Counted from the first letter of the stretch, positions 45,085 through 58,190 are shown. The stretch is 64,000 bases of DNA from Oreohelix idahoensis (GCA_024509875.1 JAMPIV010018963.1:77001-141000), one strand, 5' to 3'. The notes: a model not told the origin generated them from the letters alone. Translations and numbers: made by a program.

Positions 45085-46571
45085 TGTGCCCGTCTTCACA
45101 TAGATAGTATTTTGGGGTAAAACTGATTTGGGGTTCTATTTTATTTATTTTAACATTCTCTTACATAAATGAATGTTCCGTCGGAAAAATATTAAAGTAG
45201 GTCAGAACAGTTTGATAGATGTATTTGTTATAGTGAGAATGCGTGTTACATTGACACACCAACTAAGAAGCTGGTATTGTGCCAATGTATTAATTGTGAC
45301 CAGTTAATAAAGGAGCTATTCTCCGTTGAAAGAATTAAAGGACAGTAAAGGAAGCATTCCGACGGTATTCTATCTTTCAAGTTACAGAACCTAAAAATGT
45401 CAAGTTCGAGTTCACTGTATAAATATATTTAAGTTCGAGTTCGCTGTATCAAGTTTGAGTTTACTGGATGCTCCTCCAGAGATATTATTTAACTTGATCA
45501 AATGGTACGGGTTCCAGGTTCGATTTTGGATTTTGAAGGTTGGAAGTATCACATGAAAATATAAATGGCAGTACTTTCCATTGTTCCTAGAATTCCTAAA
45601 TAATGAGCTAGTCAAACTCAACAATTTCCATCAGCATTGAAGCAAAGTCCGACATTTTATATGAAGTTTTATTTTGGGTTCATTCAGATGTATAATGGTA
45701 AATTACAAGATGATCCCATTCTCAGTTCAGTAGCATTCATTTCCACATACGAAATCATCTCATAAAATTTATGTTGTGCATTTAGATGAGCTTAGGTACA
45801 TCTATTTCTCCTCTCTAATATGCATAAGTCTAAATGCTAAGTCTAGACCTTTACCAACCTGAAGTATTAATGTTGTCATAGGGCTAGGGGTCGGGTTAGC
45901 CATTGTTCAACTATTACTGGAGTCTATTCAGTTCTTGCCAATATATAGTGGCGGTCGGCAAATCTGCTAGGAACTTAGGCTTCATCTCTTTGCCAGGGAT
46001 TCGGGCGGGCAACTCTTCGGCTAGGAACTTGGGCTTCGACTCTCTCTGGCTTCGACTCTCTCTTGCCAGGGATTCGGGCGTGCTACTCTTCGGCCAGGAA
46101 CTTGGGCTTCGACTCTCTCTCAGGGATTCGGGCGTGCTACTCTTCGGCTAGGAACTTGGGTTTCGACTCTCCTGCTAAGGGTTTTGGGCCGTCAGTATAT
46201 ACAAACTGGTTCCTAAGACTGTTGGGGGGAAGTTACTTTGATTTGTCAGTCAAACGGATATGTTTGAGATAATCTATTTCATTGGCGAAGCCATTAGTTA
46301 AGATGGATATTCCACTAGTTATGTTTATGTCATATTTACGTCACAATTACAACACAGGTTTCTATGATAGCGAATGGCATAACCTTTTATTCGAGGGTAT
46401 TTTTAATTCTGTTTAGAGGTTTCAGGTCTCGTATTATTTCCTGTAACTGTCTGGAAGTCTTTACAATGTCGATAAGAGGCTATGTGAAAATGACGTCATC
46501 AATAACTTGCGTACCAAAATTATTTAAAGGATAATTACTAAACTACTAATGTGATCATCATTCCGGTTACA
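45085..46571 (-). repeat. 3' LTR of element D
   Basis: Matches 56724-58190 at roughly 97% by eye. It contains a GGATTCGGGCGTGCTACTCT-type minisatellite (about 45960-46170) with one more unit than the other LTR, which explains most of the 20-bp net length difference. Confidence 0.93.
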
Positions 46572-47715
46572 TATACGTTCCCATGCTACAAAAATGTATC
46601 TCAAAGAGAGACATTTTCCTAGCTCTATCAGTCTACCTAACAATCCAAAAAACTTCCGAATCAAATAAAACAAAGGTATACATCTTTATAGTACATAAGA
46701 GGGAACATAGGTGATATCATGAAAACGCACGGTTAATATAAGATGAATGTATGCATACCGGTCAATCTAAATGAAGACGTCCAAACATCAAAATGTCCGC
46801 AACAATTTGAATTTAACAAAACAAAATTACTAATCATCGAAACGTGTATGTGGGGGAAAAGGGGGTACTCAACACAAATGCGGGGAAAATCTTTAATACA
46901 TGTCATCTGATGCTGGGAGGATCAAATGAAATAGAAGAAAAAATATAACACTTGTCAGGAAAATCTTGAACTATAAACGACAAATTTGAAAGTCTAATCA
47001 TTTAAACTATTCAATCTTCATATGATAATATTGATCAAGCTCCGATGTAAAGTCATGTATAGTCGCTAAGGTGCGAATACTAATGTTCAAGACACCATGG
47101 GTTCGATCTGTTTACATGTATTGTACCGCGGAATAAGTACTATTAAAACCAGTACGACCTATTCACAAGTGTCATATAATATGTTGGTGACTCGACAGTG
47201 TTTGTACTGAGAATCGAGATTAATAATAAAAATAACTCGTCGGTGGTAGTCCAGAATAGAAGCTAGAAAATCTCAATGAACGGGTGGTTTGCTCTCTGAC
47301 GTCTGGTGGAGTAAAGAGAAGACGTGAAGGTCGCTAATGGACATCTTCCCTTGATATAAATCTAGACGAGGGATTTGTGGTAAGTCAATAGAGGTACTAC
47401 CGCATTTGGCTTCATCAATTCAAAAATGTCATTTTGTGCAAATCGTGACTTTGATTGTTTTTGACGATGAAGAGTCAGATACTTCCTTTGCAAACTCGCA
47501 TATAGTTGAATCACGAAGTAATAAGGTTTCCGTAGCAACGCAAAGGTTTATGTAAAGACCAACGAGCAGGAAGTGTGGAAACATTTCCGCAAAATTTCAG
47601 TTACAGCTTGTTAGCTAATAACGACATCATTTGGGACAAGAGCATGCTTTTATCCATGTGAGGTGAAACATTTGGTGAAATATTAACTGTAGGGGTAAGG
47701 AGTGAAGTATCGTCG
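46572..47715 (-). other. 3' internal region of element D
   Basis: About 1.1 kb between the end of the degraded pol and the 3' LTR. No frame, no envelope-like protein and no repeat recognised. Confidence 0.5.
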
Positions 47716-48119
47716 TTAACCATGTCGACATCGTGTGAGAAGCGTTGGGGATTTGTACGACGTCTTTGCTTTGTAGGTTTGATAAAAAATGTGCTCTTGC
47801 GGCAATCTCGGTAATATGGCTAGAGGGGTGGAATCTGAAGAGGAAGACTCGTATTTCCGTTTATCAGGTGTCCTTCTTAATTCGTCCATACCGCACAAAG
47901 TAGAGTTCAATGCACTGGTCATCGAATCTGTGTCTGGGTTAAAAATATCTTGTGTTTCTTCATTATACAATGGAGCCATTTGAGATGATTGGTAATCATG
48001 TCGATCGGTGGGTTCAGGATTGCGAAATGTTGTAACATACTCTATGATATTCTTAATCATCGTGGGCCAGTAATAACGTTTTAGGATCACATTTAGAGTC
48101 TTGTCTCTTCCAAAATGCC
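47716..48119 (-). pseudogene. Integrase remnant of element D
   Basis: The minus-strand frame starts at the hAT junction with GHFGRDKTLNVILKRYYWP, the second His and the helix of the integrase HHCC finger. Where the two Cys should follow, the text jumps to unrelated Ser/Asp-rich sequence (from about residue 30 after the junction). The paired Cys and the whole D-D-E core are gone, so a deletion of several hundred bases is likely. The last 90 codons are of unknown origin, perhaps the pol C-terminus. Confidence 0.65.
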
Positions 48120-48514
48120 CATTTTCGTAAGGTGACCAGACGTCCCGGTTTTTCCGGGACAGTCCCGGTTTTCGACCATTTTTGATAATTTGTCCCGACT
48201 TGTTTTCGATGCAATCCGGGAAGCCAATTTGTCCCGGTTTTGGACGAATTTGCCAATTTGGCATAAATCTCTCAGATTAAAAAAAAAATTATTATTCCGT
48301 GGCTGATGAGGTAATTTTTAATTATTAGTGAACTGGCGCCGAAACAGCACAAGAGGTTGTCAGGACCGCGAATTAGTTTTGTAGTTCCAATGTGATATTC
48401 GCAGTTATTTGAAATTTTAGGTAGTGGTAAAGTACCAAGATTTTGCGTTCGGTATACGTTTATTTAATTTAAACGGTGAACTATTTCTGCATATTTTGTT
48501 ATTGTTGTAAGAAA

Positions 48515-50218
48515 ATGGTACCAAAGCGTAAATGCAGTTTCAATGAAGATTTACAAAAGGAATATCCGTTTATTAAAAAAGAGTACATCAAACTTCAATG
48601 TACGATGCAATATATGTGCCTCCGGGTTTTCGATAAGCCATAGTGGACGTGGTGATATTAAGAACCACATAAGCAGTGAGGAGAAACATAAGAGAGCCGT
48701 CGTTACAGCTGCATCAAGCTCGTTGTTAACCACTTTCTTCAGAGCTGATAAAATTGGTGACCAAGAAGAGCTGCTATAGAAGGCGCCTTTGCATACCATA
48801 CAGTGCTACACAATCATACTTTCAGGTCTATGGATTGCACATCAAAATTACTTCAGGTTACTTTAGAGCCAAATTTTGCATGTGCACGTTCGAAATCAGA
48901 AGTTATTATTCGAAATGTCTTGGCACCCCATATTCTAAATGAGTTACGGTGTGACCTAGAAAAGTCCACATTTATTTCTGTACTGACAGATGCATCCAAC
49001 CACAAAGAATTCAAGATTTTTCCTTTGCTTGTCAGATACTTTGATCACAGTAATGGAGTGAAAATTAAAATATTAGAGTTAAAGTCATTGCCAGGTGAAA
49101 CATCTGATATTGTAAGTAGTTTTCTTAATGACTGCATAAGTGAAAATGGTTTAGACAAGAAAGAAATTGGATTATGCGCAGACAACACTAATTCCAATTT
49201 TGGAGGTGCTGAAAGGAAAGGACAGAACAATGTTTTCAAAAAACTGCAAGAAAACCTTGGACATGGTCTTATAGGAGTTGGGTGTGCAGGTCATATTTTC
49301 GACAACACTGTTCGAACAGCTGCAGATGTACTGCTTGTTGATGTCGAGCAGATTATTGCTAAAATTTATCTACTCTTCAAATCATACACAGTACGAGTTG
49401 AAAGACTCAAGAAGTTTTGCCAGTTTGTGGAAACAGATTTCCAGATGATCTTAGGTTATGCTCAGACTATGTGGCTTGCTCTGCTGCCTGCTGTTGAAAG
49501 GGTTCTTCAGATGTTCCTGCCTCTAAAATCATATTTTCAATCTCAAAACAGATGCCCAGTTTTTATACAGACATTCTTTGAAAATCCTCTATCTGAGGCA
49601 TGGCTTGTTTTTGTTCACAGTCAGGCCTCTCCATTCCACGAAACAGTGCAAAAAAGTAGAGGGACAGACGGTCACTGTGTTTGAAGTCATTGACAGCATC
49701 AACAAGTTGAAAACTATTTTGAAGTCCAAACTGGAAGACTGTTTCTTGCCATCAAGAGTTAAGCTAATCATTGAAAAGCTGGAAATGGAAGGACTTCCGA
49801 AGGAGGATGTGAAAAAGTTTCATGCTAGCGTTTCTTCGTTCTATGAAACAGCTTTCAATTATTTGAATAAATGGGCTGCAAAAAATTTTCAAGACCTAGA
49901 ATCCTACAGCTGGGTAACGCTGAACAGAATACCAATTTGGGCAGATATTGAGATATCATCATCACTAGTGATTCAAACATTACCTTCAGCCCACTTTACA
50001 GAAACTGAAATTTATGACGAATATGTCTATATGAAGCAGTTTGGTACTTCTCAGAAAATTAGTGAATGGAGTGCCAAAAAAACATTGCCACCACAACGTT
50101 GGATTGAAATTGTTTCCTACTTCAAAAACAATAATGTGACATTTTCAAATATTTTGAAGTTGGCAGAGTTTTTTTTTCAGTCTCCCTGGAACAAATGCTG
50201 CCACAGAAAGAGTGTTTT
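48515..50218 (+). pseudogene. hAT transposase, N-terminal and central part
   Basis: Starts at ATG 48515 with a basic K-R-K segment. A BED-like zinc finger follows (C-N-I-C, later H...H, about 48600-48690), then the catalytic region with TDASNHKEFKIFPLL and CADNTNSNFGG, which supply candidate catalytic Asp residues. Defects: a frameshift in the A run near 48578, a stop near 48777, a frameshift near 49650, and another in the T run near 50175. The order and C-terminal dimerisation motif fit hAT transposases with a BED-type finger. It is not functional. Confidence 0.8.
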
Positions 50219-51907
50219 TGCCACCGTTGGGTTTGTCCAAAGCATTATTTATGCTTCAGGCAAGGTTAATATGAACGCTTAAAAGCAGAGTACCGCGGGG
50301 CTTGCCCAGGCATTATAAATATTTGCCACAGTTTGGGGTGAACATTCAAAACAAGTTCACGAGAAAATGTAGGGTGACAGATAAATAAAACGAGTGTTCA
50401 GTAACAGCTCAGCTCACGGTTAACAGAGCGTGCGTATTTTCGCATGAGTTGTAAATCAAAGGGCAACCAATCAGAGTACAGAAAAACAAGTTAAGTTAGC
50501 GAATCAGAGTATGGGTTGAGTGGTACGAGGGAAGAATGACCAGAGGTCATTAGGGCAGTCCGATTTGAGAAACTGAGTGGCAAGATGTGTTTTGCCGTGC
50601 TCTCAAGGTTTAACTCTGGGGGTGTACAGAGGTTTTCCCTGAAGTAATATAGATAAAGCATGAGAAATAGTAATATTCCGGAGATTAGATAATGCTGTGG
50701 ATAAGAAGTATAAGTTAGGAATTAGCAGTGATAGTAGGAAATGTGATTTTGTGAGGATTCTGTGTGTTGACAGTAAGTATGCTCTTCACTCATAATATGT
50801 ATGAACAACAAGTATGAATAAGAAATATTTCAGAAGTCAAGATGAGATGCTACAAGGTTAATAACTCAGTTGACTCAGTAAGCGCATTATAAGAAGAAAT
50901 GTTGCAGAGGACACAAGATAAACTGCCACAAGGTGGATAACAATTGACTAAGTAAGAGTCAAGAAAGAAGAAGACAGAGAAGAATATCAACATGATAACC
51001 AAACTTGGCTTTTGAATAAATAATTTATAAGTTGTCGTCAGGGATAAGTATGACGAGTAAGAGATTGGAGAATAATGACATTTATGAGATTACACAGGTG
51101 CTCTCACATGTAAGTATATTTATGCGGCTGCAGATGTATTTGAGTATTGATTCATGAACATGATTTATAAAATGATTGTAACAGAGATACTAGAGATGAA
51201 CCTGACAGGATTAGTCAGAGGGGAATAAAGTTCCAAGGAGTTTTGAGGTAGATTGAGCAAACTGAAATAGAGCTTAAGGAGGCTAAATAAGTACTTTGAG
51301 ATGAGATAAGCACAAAGGGGATTAAGTGCCTACACGCCTTGAGATGCAGAATGTATATTTGAAGCACTTATGTATTTGAAGCACTTATATATTTGAAGCA
51401 CTTATGATATGACTGCAGGTGTGTTCTATATAAAGAAGTACCTGCATCTTTGAAGAATATATGTATTATGTAAATAAATGGATTTTGTTTTGCAAGAGAA
51501 CAAACAAACTGCTTGAGTCTGTCCTTGAAGGTCGTTGTTGAATGCCAGATTATTAATCACTACAATAAATCCACTATACGAATCAGTCATTGATTAACAG
51601 CAGAGAAGGGTACGAACGAGTTGAGGGTTGAATGAAAAGGAAGTAGTTCATCCAAGAATTGTCAACTCTGGCGGAGAGGGCCAGTACCCATACACCATTA
51701 ACTTAAACTTGGAAGATATACAAAGGAGACTGGTGTGAGTCACACAACTAGGCCTGCCATCTGTCACCTAGTAATAGAATATCAGCACGGTGACACATTG
51801 GTATAATTGATGCCGTAACCAGTTCTCGGATCACCACCACTAGCACGGTGACACATAGTATAATTGGTGCCGTAACTAGTCTTCAAATAGACACGGCAGC
51901 GGTTACA
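50219..51907. mobile_element. 1.69-kb TG...CA insertion in hAT transposase (solo-LTR-like)
   Basis: Starts TGCCACCG, ends GGTTACA, and is flanked by TTTT on both sides (50215-50218 and 51908-51911). Skipping it brings the hAT dimerisation segment back into one frame. No long open frame inside. Near its end a block of about 60 bp with GTGACACA...GCCGTAAC is tandemly duplicated (51783-51820 and 51842-51880). AATAAA-like signals occur at 51472 and 51566. Best read as a solo LTR or a non-autonomous LTR element; a diverged reverse copy lies at 8720-9166. Confidence 0.65.
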
Positions 51908-52099
51908 TTTTCTTTGATGAACAGCATATGGGCAAGTGATAAAACACAGCTAGGTGTTGAAACTTTGAAAGCTATGTTGACAACCAAAGTGAACTGTGAG
52001 GAAACATGTGTCGAGTTTTTTAAGATGCTGCTTGCAAAGAAGGACCTATTGATAAAAATCCTTTCATCTGAAAAGTACAGTAACTCAGCTTCACCTTAA
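51908..52099 (+). pseudogene. hAT transposase, C-terminal dimerisation segment
   Basis: Text FSLMNSIWASDKTQL continues the ERVFS...-type hAT dimerisation motif cut by the preceding insertion. It runs for about 60 codons to a stop (…LSSEKYSNSASP). The other half lies just before 50219. Confidence 0.8.
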
Positions 52100-52344
52100 G
52101 TAAGGATTATTTATGTTTTTCTCTCTTATTAGTTTAAGTAGTTAAACTTATACAGTAAAATATATGTTATTAAAATGTATATATAAAATGTATATTATTT
52201 TAAATTGACTTCAACTTGATTTTTCCGGGACATGTCCCGACTTTTGACCTTTTCTTTACCCTTTTGTCCCGATTTTTTTGCATTGAAATAGGTGAAATCT
52301 ACTATTTTGTCCCGGATTAGGGTTTTAAAAATATGGTCACCTTA

Positions 52345-55300
52345 CATTTTCGTCATGAAACTGTTGTAATACTTTCGGAACTAGCGATTTGGGTATACAT
52401 TTTTGTAGAGTACCATTGTCTCTAGAACCAATATGATACAAGATATTATCTTCCGGAAGGATGAGGTAGTCTTTCTTCTCTTTTGGATTCGTACGAATCT
52501 GTGTAATGATCTTAACTAATGTTTCATCTTTCAATTGTTCTTTCTTAAAATCGATATTCTGTTCAAACGTTTCTGTTCCTTGGTTGTCTGATGGTAAGTC
52601 AAATGTGGTTTCATGTTGTAGTTCAGGTTCATGGGTTGTCACCTCTTCATCGTTTTGTCTTGAGTTTTGAGGGTCTATGGCATGAATTTCCTTTGTGTTA
52701 TCGTCGATGTCCGATGTAGATTCAAGGAGTGGGAAGTCTGGTTCATTGGTGTCGGAATATGGAATTCGGGACAAATGATCAGCGCACGTATTCAATTTTC
52801 CAGGAATATACTCAATGGTTGTGTTGTAACTTTGGAGATTTATCGCCTAGTCTGGAGTTTCTTGGGTTGCTCTGCAGTCTTAGTCAGCCAGCTTACAAGT
52901 GGTTGGTGATCGTTCTGATGATAACCTGGGTTCCACGGATATAAAAATCGAATTTCTGGAGGGCGTAATGGATTGCATAGGCTTCCTTCTCTGTTGTAGT
53001 CCATCTCCTCTGTGTTCGGCTTAATGTGTGGGAAAGGAAGGCTATCGGTTTTTCGTTTGGAACATTTTTTATCATATGCGGTTCATCTGATGATCTGTCT
53101 TGTACAAGGCACGCGCCTACTGCTGTGTTTGATGCGTCCGTGTATATAATCATGGGCTTGTTCAAGTCTGGATGGGCTAGAAAAGGTACGGTGGTTAAGG
53201 CTGTCTTCAGGTACTCAAATGCTTTTTGGCAATCTTCAGTCCAGCGGAATTTTGCATACTTTCTGGTTAGGTTCAGTAATGGTTCAGCTACTTTAGAAAA
53301 ATTGATAATGTGCTTTCGATAATACGCACAACACCCAATGAATCCTCTTAATTGACGTACTGTGGTAGGTGGAGGGATCTTTTGGACAGCGTCAATCTTT
53401 TCACTGTCCGGTCTGATTCCGTTGGAGGTGACAATAAAGCCCAAATATTTTATTTCCTTCTGTAGGAAACGACATTTGCTGAGTTTCAACTTTACTTTGT
53501 GCAATCTCATTCTGTCGAAAAGAGTCTCGACTTGTTTCAGGTGTTCTTCCATTGTTCCTTTTGTGTGGATCAAGACATCATCTATATATGCTGATGCAAA
53601 TGTGTTCAGTCCTTGCAGCACTTCATCCATTAAACTTACGTAAGTAGACGGGCTACTTTTCAGTCCAAAGGGCATTACATTCCAACTATATGAGCCCATA
53701 TGGGTACAGAAAGTAGATTTCTTCTTTGCATCTTCAGACAATGGTATTGTCCAAAATCCGGAGCGTGCATCTAGTGAGGTATACTAGTCTGAGTTACCCA
53801 AGGTGGCCAAAATATCATCAATTCTAGGTAGAGGGTAGGATATCGTTTTGGTGATTTTATTTAATGCTCTGTAGTCACAGCAAAAGCGAGAGCTACCGTC
53901 TTTCTTTGTTACTATCACAATGGGTGAAGACCATGAGGATCTGGATCATTCGATTATCCCAGCTGCTAGCATGTCGCCAATGGCTTTCTCCACTATCTCT
54001 CGATTCTTTAGTGGGGTGTGGTACGGTTTGAGGGTTATGGGATCTTCAGTTGTAGTTTCTATTTCCATGGTAACGGTTGTAGTCCTTTCTAACTCTATGT
54101 CAGGTATCGCAAATACATCTTGATGTTTTGTTATGAATTTTTTCAAGTCTGGGTTTTAGTTCATCTGTTGTCTGTAATGTTGCTAGCAATTCTTTCGTTC
54201 TATCTGAATGAAAATTTTTCGTTATTTTCCTTTCTGGTGGACAAAAGCGGTATTCTCTTTTCTGTGTCTGTTTGTCGGTGTTCCTACTTTTTTAGTCTTT
54301 TGGCAATTTATCATAGAACTGGCGATTCTTTGAATATGTCCGGTTTCTTGTGTACATATAAGAGGTAACTGTTCCCACAGTATTCTCTCTGTTCCATGAA
54401 GTATGGTATTTATTTTTTCTTTCATACCTTCCTTGTATGATTTCTCTATCCCAATCGTCAGCGAATAATAAGTCAGGTTTTACATATTTCTTTCTGTTAT
54501 TTATGCTCCTTCGGTCCAGAGAAATTGTTTTCATTGACTCTCTTGTATTTGGAATATTTTTTCTTGTTGACTCTATAGGATCTAGAGTTTTGTAAGGATG
54601 GGGATGGAATGAAGATTTTAATTTGTTTATCTCGGATTCTGGATAGACGCACTTGGCCTGGAATAGTTTGTTCAATACATCTTTCTTTTCCGTTTGGATC
54701 TTTGCTATTACTGTACCTCTGGGAATAGTGGTAGTGGTACCTGACGTATTTAGTACCATTATTGGAAAATCTCTTCGTATGTTTATTTCCACGATGCCAT
54801 CTTGTACTTCTATGTGTGGATCTCCTCTATTTCTTTCATTTTCAATTTGCGATATGTATACAGTCTGTCCTATATCAAAGTATGGAGATCTTTTTATTTT
54901 AGCCTTGGTCAGAGTTACTGAATTTGGTTTCAGAGTAATCGGTGCCGTAGTTCGAACTAAGGTTGCGATATGAATATCGTCCTGAAATGGTACATACGTG
55001 TTGTTTATTTTTAGTTGTTTTAAATCAAAGTATATCCTCACATTATTTTTGATGAGGAAGTCTCTTCCTATTATGAAGTTTCTTGATAATCCTCTCGTTA
55101 TAATGAAGTTATGGCGTAAAATTTCTCTTCCCATTTTAAATGTCAAATAAGCCATTCCCACTGCTTTTAGTGCTTGACCTATTACTGATTTCATTTGTAC
55201 TGTTCTTCTGGAAAAATTTGCCATGTGTTGAATTTGATAATACAGCTTCTCCCTGATAAGACCTACAGTTGCCCCTGTGTCTATTAACGCTCTAAATTGT

Positions 55301-56685
55301 TGTTTTCCTATTTCTATTATACATGAACTGGGGTCTGGACAAATGTTGAGATTCGCTTGTTCGTGTCTGTCTTTCATTTTATCATTCAGAGATCTCTTTT
55401 TTCGGCCGTCACATCCGATCTCTGCTAATGTGGGGCCGTCCCGTTTTCCGACCTTCTCGTTGCTTGGGAAAAAGTTGTTTCTATTTTGTTGGGGTCTTCT
55501 TGGGTGGTTTTCTGGATAGTGGACTTGGCGTTGATATTCATCGTTATAATTGTTTTGGGGTAGATAGTTGTTTCTTGAACTCACAGTTTGGTACTGGGGT
55601 TTTCTACAGGTCCTTGAAACATGACCCACGGATCCACAGTTGTAGCAGGTTGGTGGTTGCATCAAGGGTTCTATATTGTGTACCTTATGTTCTCTTTCAT
55701 TTGGTTGTGGTAAGGAATGTCTTAGTTCTCTGTGTGTGTTATTTGATCTTCTGTGATATTCTTGATTTCGATTCCAACGAGGTCTAGCATGGTCCACTTC
55801 CATAGGTTGATGAGGCGATGGTTCATATTGTTGATGCTGAAATAGTGGTTCATTTTGCGGACGTTGGTAGAATGGTTCAGGTTGAGGATGCTGGCATTCA
55901 TGGTTTAGCAATGGCAATCTTCCAATCCTCTGCTGGAATCTTTTTTTGACATTTTCCTCATTAACTGCTATCTGGATGGCCAGTGTAATTGACTGAGGAT
56001 CTTTTCTTAACATGTGCATCTTCAGTGAATCCGAATAGAGGCCATCGACAAAAATTCCCACTAAGTGTTTTTCGAGCTCGGTTGTTGATATGCTACCTCC
56101 CACGAAAGCATCTTCAGCCAAATTTAAGAGTCGGTCGCCATACATCTGCACCGATTCCATTTTCTCTTGCCTTATCATTCTCAAAAGAGTCCAAGCGTGC
56201 TCGGCGTCCGTTATGTTAGAATATCATGACACTAGAACTCTTTTCAATTCCTCAAAGGTTTCATTTGGGTAGGCCTTCGCTCCTCTTCTCACAAAATCGG
56301 TTATCAATCCTTCCGATGCTAAAAACACTATTTTCTTTTTCTCCAAATCTGTTGTGGCGTAAAAAAGGTAAGCAAACTTATCCATATCCCCCATCCATTG
56401 TCGAAATTTCATGGGGTCGCCACTAAATGGAGTTATGAAGTTTGTGATGGTTCTAAATTTAGCATGTTGATCTACATGTTGTAACGTGTCAGTCATGTTT
56501 TGTAACACCATCACATTTATATCTACTTGCTCTGGCGGAAGCGGAATTTGTTGTGGAGCCATTTGTGCTTGTTGCATTAGCATAGCCTGTTGATTTTGTT
56601 GTCTCAGTATTTCATCTGCATAATTTTCCATGGTCTGATTTAGTTGGGCCATAATGATTTTTTTTTTCCTTGCCTTTTCTTCCAA
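52345..56685 (-). pseudogene. Gag-protease-RT-RNase H and start of integrase, element D
   Basis: On the minus strand: gag start at 56685 or the Met at 56652; helical gag with a TGA at 56224-56226, after which the same frame continues; Gln/Pro/His-rich linker; CCHC knuckle C-Y-N-C-G-S-V-G-H-V-S-R-T-C; protease with LIDTGA (about 55280-55300); RT with YRALNKIT, MPFGLKSSPSTY and YIDDVLIH; RNase H with YTDASNTAVGA; a frameshift in the IRTDHQ region near 52895; ADHLSRIP; integrase HHCC up to the hAT junction at 52345. Further stops lie near 54292, 53945 and 53787. The order RT-RNase H-integrase is canonical gypsy, unlike A, B and C. Confidence 0.88.
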
Positions 56686-56723
56686 TCAAAATCCTGGTTC
56701 TAAGGCACCATAAAATATCCCTA

Positions 56724-58190
56724 TGTGCCCGTATTCACATAGATAGTATTTTGGGGTAAAACTGATTTGGGGTTCTATTTTATTTATTTTAACATTCTCT
56801 TACATAAATGAATATTCCGTCGGAAAAATATTAAAGTAGGTCAGAACAGTTTGATAGATGTATTTGTTATAGTGAGAATGCGTGTTACATTGACACACCA
56901 ACTAAGAAGCTGGTACTGTGCCAATGTATTAATTGTGACCAGTTAATAAAGGAGCTATTCTCCGTTGAAAGAATTAAAGGACAGGAAAGGAAGCATTCCG
57001 ACGGTATTCTATCTTTCAAGTTACAGAACCTATAAATGTCAAGTTCGAGTTTACTATATAAATATATTCAAGTTCGAGTTAACTGTATAAATATATTCAA
57101 GTTCGAGTTCGCTGTATCAAGTTTGAGTTTACTGGATGCTCCTCTAGAGATATTATTTAACTTGATCAAATGGTACGGGTTCCAGGTTCGATTTAGGATT
57201 TTGAAGGTTGGAAGTATCACATGAAAATATAAATCGCAGTACTTTCCATTGTTCCTAGAATTCCTAAATAATGAGCTAGTCAAACTCAACAATTTCCATC
57301 AGCATTGAAGCAAAGTCCGACATTTTATATGAAGTTTTATTTTGGGTTCATTCAGATGTATAATGGTAAATTACAAGATGATCCCATTCTCAGTTCAGTA
57401 GCATTCATTTCCACATACGAAATCATCTCATAAAATTTATGTTGTGCATTTAGATGAGCTTAGGTACATCTATTTCTCCTGTCTAATATGCATAAGTCTA
57501 AATGCTAAGTCGAGACCTTTACCAACCTGAAGTATTAATGTTGTCATAGGGCTAGGGGTCGGGTTAGCCATTGTTCAACTATTACTGGAGTCTATTCTGT
57601 TCTTGCCAATATATAGTGGCGGTCAGCAAATCTGGTAGGAACTTAGGCTTCATCTCTTTGCCAGGGATTCGAGCGTGCATCTCTTTTGCTAGGAACTTGG
57701 GCTTCGACTCTCTCTGGCTTCGACTCTCTCTTGCCAGGGATTCGGGCGTGCTACTCTTCGGCCAGGAACTTGGGTTTCGACTCTCCTGCTAAGGGTTTTG
57801 GGCCGTCAGTATATACAAACTGGTTCCTAAGACTGTTGGGGGGAAGTTACTTTGATTTGTCAGTCAAACGGATATGTTTGAGATAATCTATTTCATTGGC
57901 GAAGCCATTAGTTAAGATGGATATTCCACTAGTTATGTCTATGTCATATTTACGTCACAGTTACTACACAAGTTTCTATGATAGCGAATGGTATAACCTT
58001 CTATTCGAGGGTACTTTTAATTCTGTTTAGAGGTTTCAGGTCTCGTATTATTTCCTGTAACTGTCTGGAAGTCTTTATTAAACAATGTCGATAAAAGGCT
58101 ATGTAAAAATGACGTCATCAATAACTTGCGTACTAAAATTATTTAAAGGGTAATTACTAAACTACTAATGTGATCATCATTCCAGTTACA
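56724..58190 (-). repeat. 5' LTR of element D
   Basis: Second copy of the 1.47-kb LTR. Relative to the left copy it has an extra CAAGTTCGAGTTAACTGTAT unit near 57065-57095 and one fewer GGATTCGGGCG minisatellite unit. Just inside it, at about 56697-56711 on the minus strand, TGGTGCCTTAGAACC could be the primer-binding site, though it is about 12 bases from the LTR edge. Confidence 0.93.

Larger units (their letters stand above)
48128..52344 (+). mobile_element. hAT DNA transposon inserted in element D
   Basis: Perfect 8-bp target duplication CATTTTCG (48120-48127 and 52345-52352), the hallmark length for hAT. The 11-bp terminal inverted repeats are TAAGGTGACCA and TGGTCACCTTA. Both subterminal regions carry several GTCCCGG/CCGGGAC copies (48139-48250 and 52215-52320), a likely transposase-binding array. 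It encodes a degraded hAT transposase and carries a nested 1.69-kb insertion. Total 4217 bp, or about 2.5 kb without the insertion. Confidence 0.92.
45085..58190 (-). mobile_element. Element D: old Ty3/gypsy LTR retrotransposon inserted in a LINE
   Basis: Bounded by direct repeats of 1487 bp (left) and 1467 bp (right) that begin TGTGCCCG and end GTTACA on the plus strand. Coding order on the minus strand is gag, protease, RT, RNase H, integrase, the usual gypsy order. Flanking 4-mers ATGG (45081-45084) and ATGA (58191-58194) fit a 4-bp target duplication with one later change, and the interrupted LINE reads on across the site. The element carries a hAT transposon (48128-52344) in its integrase. 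Multiple stops, frameshifts and loss of the integrase core make it dead. Confidence 0.9.
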
